Made by a program: the position numbers and the translations under genes | In this document: positions 62,101 to 64,000 of the stretch, piece by piece | Layout: each line of letters begins with the position of its first letter | How positions within the stretch are numbered: position 1 is the stretch's first letter | Notes under the pieces: model-generated | The model's input: only the letters and a program-made list of their open reading frames with translations | Told to the model about the DNA's origin: nothing | Database searches by the model: none | Assembly (NCBI RefSeq): GCF_034044635.1 | Contig: NZ_JAXCLX010000003.1 | Span: forward strand, 415,371-479,370 | DNA length: 64,000 nucleotides | Direction of reading: 5' to 3' | Source of the DNA: Dongia rigui | GTDB lineage: Bacteria; Pseudomonadota; Alphaproteobacteria; Dongiales; Dongiaceae

Positions 62101-64000
62101 CGATGACGCTGCCGCCCGAGGCGAGATCCGCCTGGTCGACCGTGAAAGTCGTGTCGCTGGCGGAGCCCGCCTGCAGGCGCTCGATGCTGGTCAGCGCCGT
62201 GCTGGAGAGATCATAGGCGGTATCGTTGATCGACAGCGTGTCATTGCCGCTGCCGCCCTGGATGGCCGTCAGCGACGCAAAGTCGGTCATATCGATCTTG
62301 AAGGTCGTGCCGGCACTTGAGGCCGTCTTCAGTGTTTCGATGCTGCTGAGCGTCGTGCTGGTGAGGTCGACCAGCGTTCCCTTGGCCATCAGCGTGTCGA
62401 TGCCGCTGCTGCCTTGGACGGTGCCGCCACTGGCGAGATCGCTGGCATCGACGGTGAAGGTCGTTGCCAAGGCCGAGCCAGCCTGCAGCTTTTCGACACC
62501 GGTCACGGTGCTGCTGCTGAGGTCGAAGGCCGTGCTCTTGATGATGAGTGTATCGCTACCGACGCCGCCGGTGACGCTGCCGCCCGAGGCGAGGTCCGCC
62601 GCATCGAGGGTGAAGGTCGTGCCGCCGGCCGCGGCCTGCAGATTTTCGATGCTGCTGACCGTCGTGCTGGAGAGATCCAGCGTGGCGCCGGCGGCAACGA
62701 GGGAATCGGCGCCCGTGCTGCCGATGACGGAACCGCCGCTCGCCAGGTCCGCCTGGTCGACGGTGAAGGTGGTGGCGGCGCTGAGGCCCGCCTTCAGGAT
62801 TTCGACGCTGGTCAGCGTGGTGCTGGAAAGGTCGAGGCCGGTCGTGCTGGCAACCAGGGTGTCATTGCTGCTGCTGCCCTGGACCGTTCCGTTCGACGCC
62901 AAGTCCGCCTGATCAACGGTGAAGGTCGTGGCAACGTTGGAGCCCGCCTGAAGTTTCTCGATGCTGGTCAGTGTCGTATTGGAAAGATTGAGCGACGTGC
63001 CCTTGATGACCAGCGTATCCGAGCCGGTGCTGCCCTGAACCGTGCCGCCGGAGGCGAGATCGGCCTGATCGATGGTGAAGGTCGTGGCAGCGTTGGAGCC
63101 GGCCTTCAATACCTCGACGTTGGTGAGCGTGGTGCTGGTGGTGTCGAACGTCGTGCCCTTGATGATCAGGGTATCGATCGTCGTCGAGTTGACGCCAACG
63201 ACGCTGCCACCGGCAACCAGATCCGCACCGGTCGCGCCGATGCCGTCGACCGTGAAGGTCGTACCGCCAGCGGCACCTTTCAGAATTTCAATGCTGTTGA
63301 GCACCGTGCTGGTGAGGTCGAGCGCTGCGCCCGCTGCAACCAGCGTGTCACTCCCCGTGCTGCCGGTGATGGTGCCGACCGTATTGAGGTCCGTCTGATC
63401 GACCGTGAAGGTCGTAGCGGCGAGCGAACCCTGCAGCTTCTCGATGCTGGTGAGGGTGGTGCTTGAGAGATCGAGTGCCGAGCCCTTGGCGACGATGGTA
63501 TCGCTGCCGGAACTGCCGATCACCGAGCCGCCGGAGACGAGATCCGCCTGATCGAGCGTGAAGGTCGTGTCGGACGCCGAACCACCCTTCAATTTTTCGA
63601 CCGAGTTGATGCCGGTGCTGGCGAGGTTGAAGGCGGTGCCGAGAATGGTCAGCGTGTCTGTGCCGCTGCTGCCGACGACGCTGCCGCCGGTGGCGAGATC
63701 GGCCGCATCGACGGTGAAGGTCGTGTCGGACGCAGAACCCGCCTGCAGCACTTCGATGCTGGTCAGGGCGCGGCTGCTGAGGTCATAGGCGGTGCCGGTG
63801 AAGATCAGCGTATCATTGCCGCTGCTGCCGGAAATGCTGGTGAGCTGGCTGAAATCACCCGTATCAAGAGTGAATGTCGTGGCCGTTGCGGTCCCCGCCT
63901 TCAACGCCTCGATGCTGGTCAAGGTCGTGCTGGTGAGGTTGAGGGCCGCTTCCTTCGTGGTCAGCGTATCGCTGCCCGCGCCGCCGATGATGGTGCCGCC
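53114..64000 (-). CDS. Giant Ser/Thr-rich repeat protein B, putative glycosylated type I-secreted adhesin (5' end beyond window)
   Basis: At least 3628 aa; the frame is open to the window edge and the repeats continue there, so the N-terminus is missing. At least 67 units of about 52 residues with the same pattern as protein A (T-T-F-T-V-D-Q-A-D-L, G-S-S-G-N-D-T-L, S-S-T-T-L-T-S-I-E-I-L-Q-A-G). The final 150 residues have V-I-D-L-S-A-I-T-N-G, Y-V-L-V-D-N-S and end L-S-D-A-S-N-I-T-F, paralogous to the end of protein A and probably the type I secretion signal. It is followed on the same strand by the glycosyl/methyltransferase, exporter and fusion-protein genes. Confidence 0.9.
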   Translation of the reverse strand, partial: GGTIIGGAGSDTLTTKEAALNLTSTTLTSIEALKAGTATATTFTLDTGDFSQLTSISGSSGNDTLIFTGTAYDLSSRALTSIEVLQAGSASDTTFTVDAADLATGGSVVGSSGTDTLTILGTAFNLASTGINSVEKLKGGSASDTTFTLDQADLVSGGSVIGSSGSDTIVAKGSALDLSSTTLTSIEKLQGSLAATTFTVDQTDLNTVGTITGSTGSDTLVAAGAALDLTSTVLNSIEILKGAAGGTTFTVDGIGATGADLVAGGSVVGVNSTTIDTLIIKGTTFDTTSTTLTNVEVLKAGSNAATTFTIDQADLASGGTVQGSTGSDTLVIKGTSLNLSNTTLTSIEKLQAGSNVATTFTVDQADLASNGTVQGSSSNDTLVASTTGLDLSSTTLTSVEILKAGLSAATTFTVDQADLASGGSVIGSTGADSLVAAGATLDLSSTTVSSIENLQAAAGGTTFTLDAADLASGGSVTGGVGSDTLIIKSTAFDLSSSTVTGVEKLQAGSALATTFTVDASDLASGGTVQGSSGIDTLMAKGTLVDLTSTTLSSIETLKTASSAGTTFKIDMTDFASLTAIQGGSGNDTLSINDTAYDLSSTALTSIERLQAGSASDTTFTVDQADLASGGSVIGSTGTDTLTATGATLDLTSTTLTSVEKLQAASVGTTFTVDAADLTVANQVAGAAGTDTLIVKGTSFDLSATAVTAVEILKAGSGTATTFTVDQNDLLAGGAVQGSSGVDTLAAAGTGLDLTSTTLNSIEILKAAAGGTTFTVDAADLAAGGSVTGGAGTDTLIIKGATFDVTSSALSSVDILKAGSNLATTFTVDQADLATGGSIVGSSGTDTLTTRGTALSLASTSLNSVEILQAGSNLATTFTVDNDDLTHLATINGSSGNDTLVANSASANLSSTTLGSIEILKAGLSVDTTFTVDQADLASAGSVQGSSGNDTLAAAGATLDLTSTTLSSIEKLQAAAGGTTFTVDTADLTSGGSVTGGAGTDTLVIKSAAFDLTSNTVTGVEILQAGLASATTFTVDQADLASNGSIVGSSGTDILTTRATALDLTSTTLTSVETLQAGSSLATTFTVDGDDFTKLTSIIGSTGSDTLSIKDTAYNLSSTSLTSIENLQAGSTNNTTFTVDQADLANGSNVIGNTNTDTLIINGTNFDVSSVTLTSVEKLQAGSASATTFTVNQADLATGGTVQGSGGNDKLVIAGTALDLTSTTLNSVEILQAGSSLATTFTVNANDLATAGSITGSTSNDTLIIADTAFDLTSTTLTSIEALTAGSNLATTFTVDKEDLASGGSVSGNGGNDTLIVKGLTVDLTSTSLSSVEILQASSNLATTFIVDAADLAAGGSVVGGSANDTLVIKGTAFNLSSTALNSIEILKASSSSATTFTLDAADLVSGGTLTGSTSIDTLVAAGTSIDLSSTAVSNIEILRAGLNVATTFTLDATDLAGFGTITGSSGNDTLEVKSANIDLSLVNLSNVEILKAGLAVATTFTVDQADLASGGTVQGSSGNDTLTFKSTAIDLTSTTLNSVEILKAGNVLATTFTLDQADLVSGGSVQGSNGSDTLIVKDAAIDLTSTALSSIEKLQAGSNAATTFTVDAADLASGGSVIGSTGTDTLIMKTTAFDLSSTSLTSIEKLQAGLNSATTFTVDQGDLAANGSVIGSSGNDTLVAVGTELNLSSTSLTSVEILKAGSNLATTFTVDQGDLAASGSVIGSSGNDTLVIAGTSANLTSTTLSSIEILKAASNLATTFTLDQNDLASSGTVQGSSGNDVLVINGVSLDLTSTSLDSVEIIQAGSASNTTFTLDQADLVSGGTVQGSTGTDILAVGFTSLDLSSTTLTSIENLKASQSISTIFTVDQADLSTAGSVTGSSSSDTLAIAGTSLNLTSTTLSSVEVLKAASGLATTFTVDVADLVSGGSVVGNSGNDTLIISGSTAVNLSSTGLTSVEILQAGTASATTFTVDQADLIGGGSIIGSSGSDTLTAFGTSLDLSNTSLTSIELLKAGSASPTTFIVDQADLASGGSITGSTGSDILQASGTLLDLSSTTLTSIEQLKAGNTQPTTFVVDQADLATSGTVTGNSSVDTLTIAGASLDLTSATLSSIEILKAGSASATTFTVDAADLASGGSVVGSTGNDTLLMKTTAFNLSSTSLTSVEILQAGVVTSNTFTLDQADLVAGGSVIGSSASDTLTAFGTVLDLSSTTLTSIERLLAGSASPSIFTVDQADLSSVTTITGSTGNDTLVASGTSLNLTSTAVTSFEILKAGTSLATTFTVDAGDLTSGGSVQGSSGDDILVMNTAGFNLSSTTLTSIEKLQAGVAAATTFTVDQADLIAGGSVIGSSGSDTLTAFGTVLDLSSTTLTSIERLLAGSASPTTFTVDQNDLASVTTITGSTGSDTLVASGTSLNLTSTAVTSFETLKAGTSFATTFTVDTGDLAASGTVQGSSGNDILVMNTSAFNLASTTLTSIEILQAGLNTATTFTVDQADLISGGSVIGSTGSDILLANGTTLDLSSTSLTSIETIKSGSVATTFTLDQADLVGVTSVTGSTGSDILVAAGTELNLGSAAVTSIEKLQAGLATATTFTVDQADLAASGTVQGSTGNDTLAAAGTALDLSSTILTSVEILRAANAAGTTFTVDVADLLSGGSVIGNSGNDTLAIKFSTVDLTSTTLSSIEIIDGSLTTATTFIINQADLASGGTVSGNAGVNDTLTIAGTSLDLSSSTLSSVEIITTNSTLGTTFIVDQTDLASTGSVTSNTNGTDTLVAAGSTLDLSSTILTSIEKLQAGTSIATTFTVDALDLAANGSVIGSSGLDSLVAKYTGFDLTSTTLTSIERLTAGLTTLTTFTVNQADLISGGSVTGTGSNNDILTIAGTTLDLSSTTLTSVESIKAGVTSSTTFIVDQADLLSGGSVTGSTSTDTLTIAAASMDLTSTSLSSVEILRAGLNSATTFTVDAADLLSGGSVIGSSGNDILVMNTSAFNLSSTTLTSVEILRTGVSVATTFTVDLADLAAGGSVVGSSGNDTLLVKDANYDLTNTSLTSVEILQAGISLATVFTVDQADLIGGGTVAGSNGADTLAIAGSALDLTGTTLTSVEIIRAGSGVATTFTLDASDLASGGTVWGSSGNDRLVLNGTAYDLTSTTLTSVEILQTGSSLASTFTLDASDLLSGGSVVGSSSTDTLSVLGTNVDLTSTTLTSIEVLKTVSALATTFLIDQADLLSGGTVIGSSGNDILSIVGSSLDLTSTTLTSVEILQAGTGVATTFIVDQADLLSAGSVIGNSGSDTLAASSNALDLTSTTLSSIEVLRANSVLATTFTVDQSDLLSGGSVTGNISADTLVINGTSLDLTSTTLNSVEIIRAGLATATTFTVDQADLLANGVVIGSSGNDTLLTNGNSLDLSSTSLSSVEIIKAGSNVATTFTVDQDDLATGGSVVGGAGSDTLIVNGHSIDLSNTVLTSIETVRSSAPSSASNFAVGGGVGGATIDLTSNGVIDTVSLATGYKVADVTSDATILSHSVTLNHFTDGTGGDVIDLSAITNGTPGSSTDISGYINLAAPATLKDALNIAATANGSSTASVVTFQYGGDTYVLVDNSASSSLTTDDVVVKLVGTHTLSDASNITF
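53595..64000 (-). repeat. At least 67 tandem repeats of about 156 bp in gene B
   Basis: Units counted by the S-I/V-E motif. Visible length divided by number gives about 52 codons per unit. Neighbouring units are more alike than distant ones in places, pointing to repeated local duplication. The right boundary is the window edge. Confidence 0.85.
56581..57475 (-). repeat. Higher-order 468-bp (three-unit) tandem duplication inside gene B
   Basis: The block at about 56581-57007 is repeated at 57049-57475. For example GATCAAGCAC at 56911 recurs at 57379, exactly 468 bases (3 x 156) away, and long flanking stretches match with scattered changes. In protein terms, three successive units with T-S-I-E-R-L-L-A-G-S-A-S-P, T-S-F-E-I/T-L-K-A-G-T-S and D-I-L-V-M-N-T recur in the same order. 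A more diverged third copy may start near 56113. Confidence 0.8.

Overview
The window is a high-GC chromosomal segment with tightly packed ABC-transporter and sugar-catabolism operons, many 4-bp start/stop overlaps and frequent GTG/TTG starts. Gene content and layout (Liv-type transporter, rhizobial-style rha locus, catabolic-type RhaI, Rrf2 regulator, EpsC-type CysE, PrtD-like type I secretion) suggest an alphaproteobacterium, most likely Rhodospirillales-like. That is inference; there are no rRNA or tRNA genes here to settle it.

1-4.6 kb (minus strand): a branched-chain amino-acid/amide-type ABC transporter (Tat-exported binding protein, LivG, LivF, LivH cut by the window edge), preceded by a histone-deacetylase-family amidohydrolase. 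4.7-7.4 kb: a 911-aa MalT-like LuxR regulator (LAL family). 7.6-10.1 kb: three sugar-acid genes (OtnI/Hyi-type isomerase, SDR, DenD-type dehydrogenase), followed by a DMSP-lyase-family cupin. 11.0-21.6 kb: an L-rhamnose catabolic locus. rhaK-rhaT-rhaP-rhaQ-rhaS run leftward to a clear terminator. rhaR (DeoR family) also reads leftward, and rhaD-rhaI read rightward from a shared AT-rich control region with a 15-bp inverted-repeat operator.

21.6-22.2 kb is non-coding: a large GC-rich inverted repeat, then about 300 bp with several nested stems that may be a structured RNA. cysE follows on the minus strand. 23.5-32.3 kb is a plus-strand operon for uptake and breakdown of an Amadori-type compound: LacI regulator, FrlB-like SIS deglycase, extracellular binding protein, two permeases, FrlD-like PfkB kinase, DAO-type FAD oxidoreductase and MsmK/UgpC-type ATPase. 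It is preceded by two identical 14-bp palindromes. 32.4-34.3 kb has an Rrf2 regulator and an NDH-2-like oxidoreductase.

34.5-64 kb is the most unusual part. Two giant, paralogous, Ser/Thr-rich proteins are built from about 52-residue repeats, each unit with one RTX-like G-S-S-G-N-D-T-L segment. Protein A (2152 aa, plus strand) has about 38 units; protein B (at least 3628 aa, minus strand, running off the right edge) has at least 67. Both end in the same putative type I secretion domain. Directly downstream of B, on its strand, lie a 2131-aa protein with two TPR-SPINDLY (GT41) glycosyltransferase modules and two FkbM-type methyltransferase domains, then a PrtD-like ABC exporter and an HlyD/PrtE-like membrane-fusion protein, all overlapping translationally. 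A mannose-1-phosphate guanylyltransferase and a secreted M23 peptidase sit between the two systems. The simplest reading, which is inference, is that the giant repeat proteins are cell-surface adhesins, glycosylated in the cytoplasm by the fused enzyme, possibly with the sugar methylated, and then exported by the dedicated type I system.
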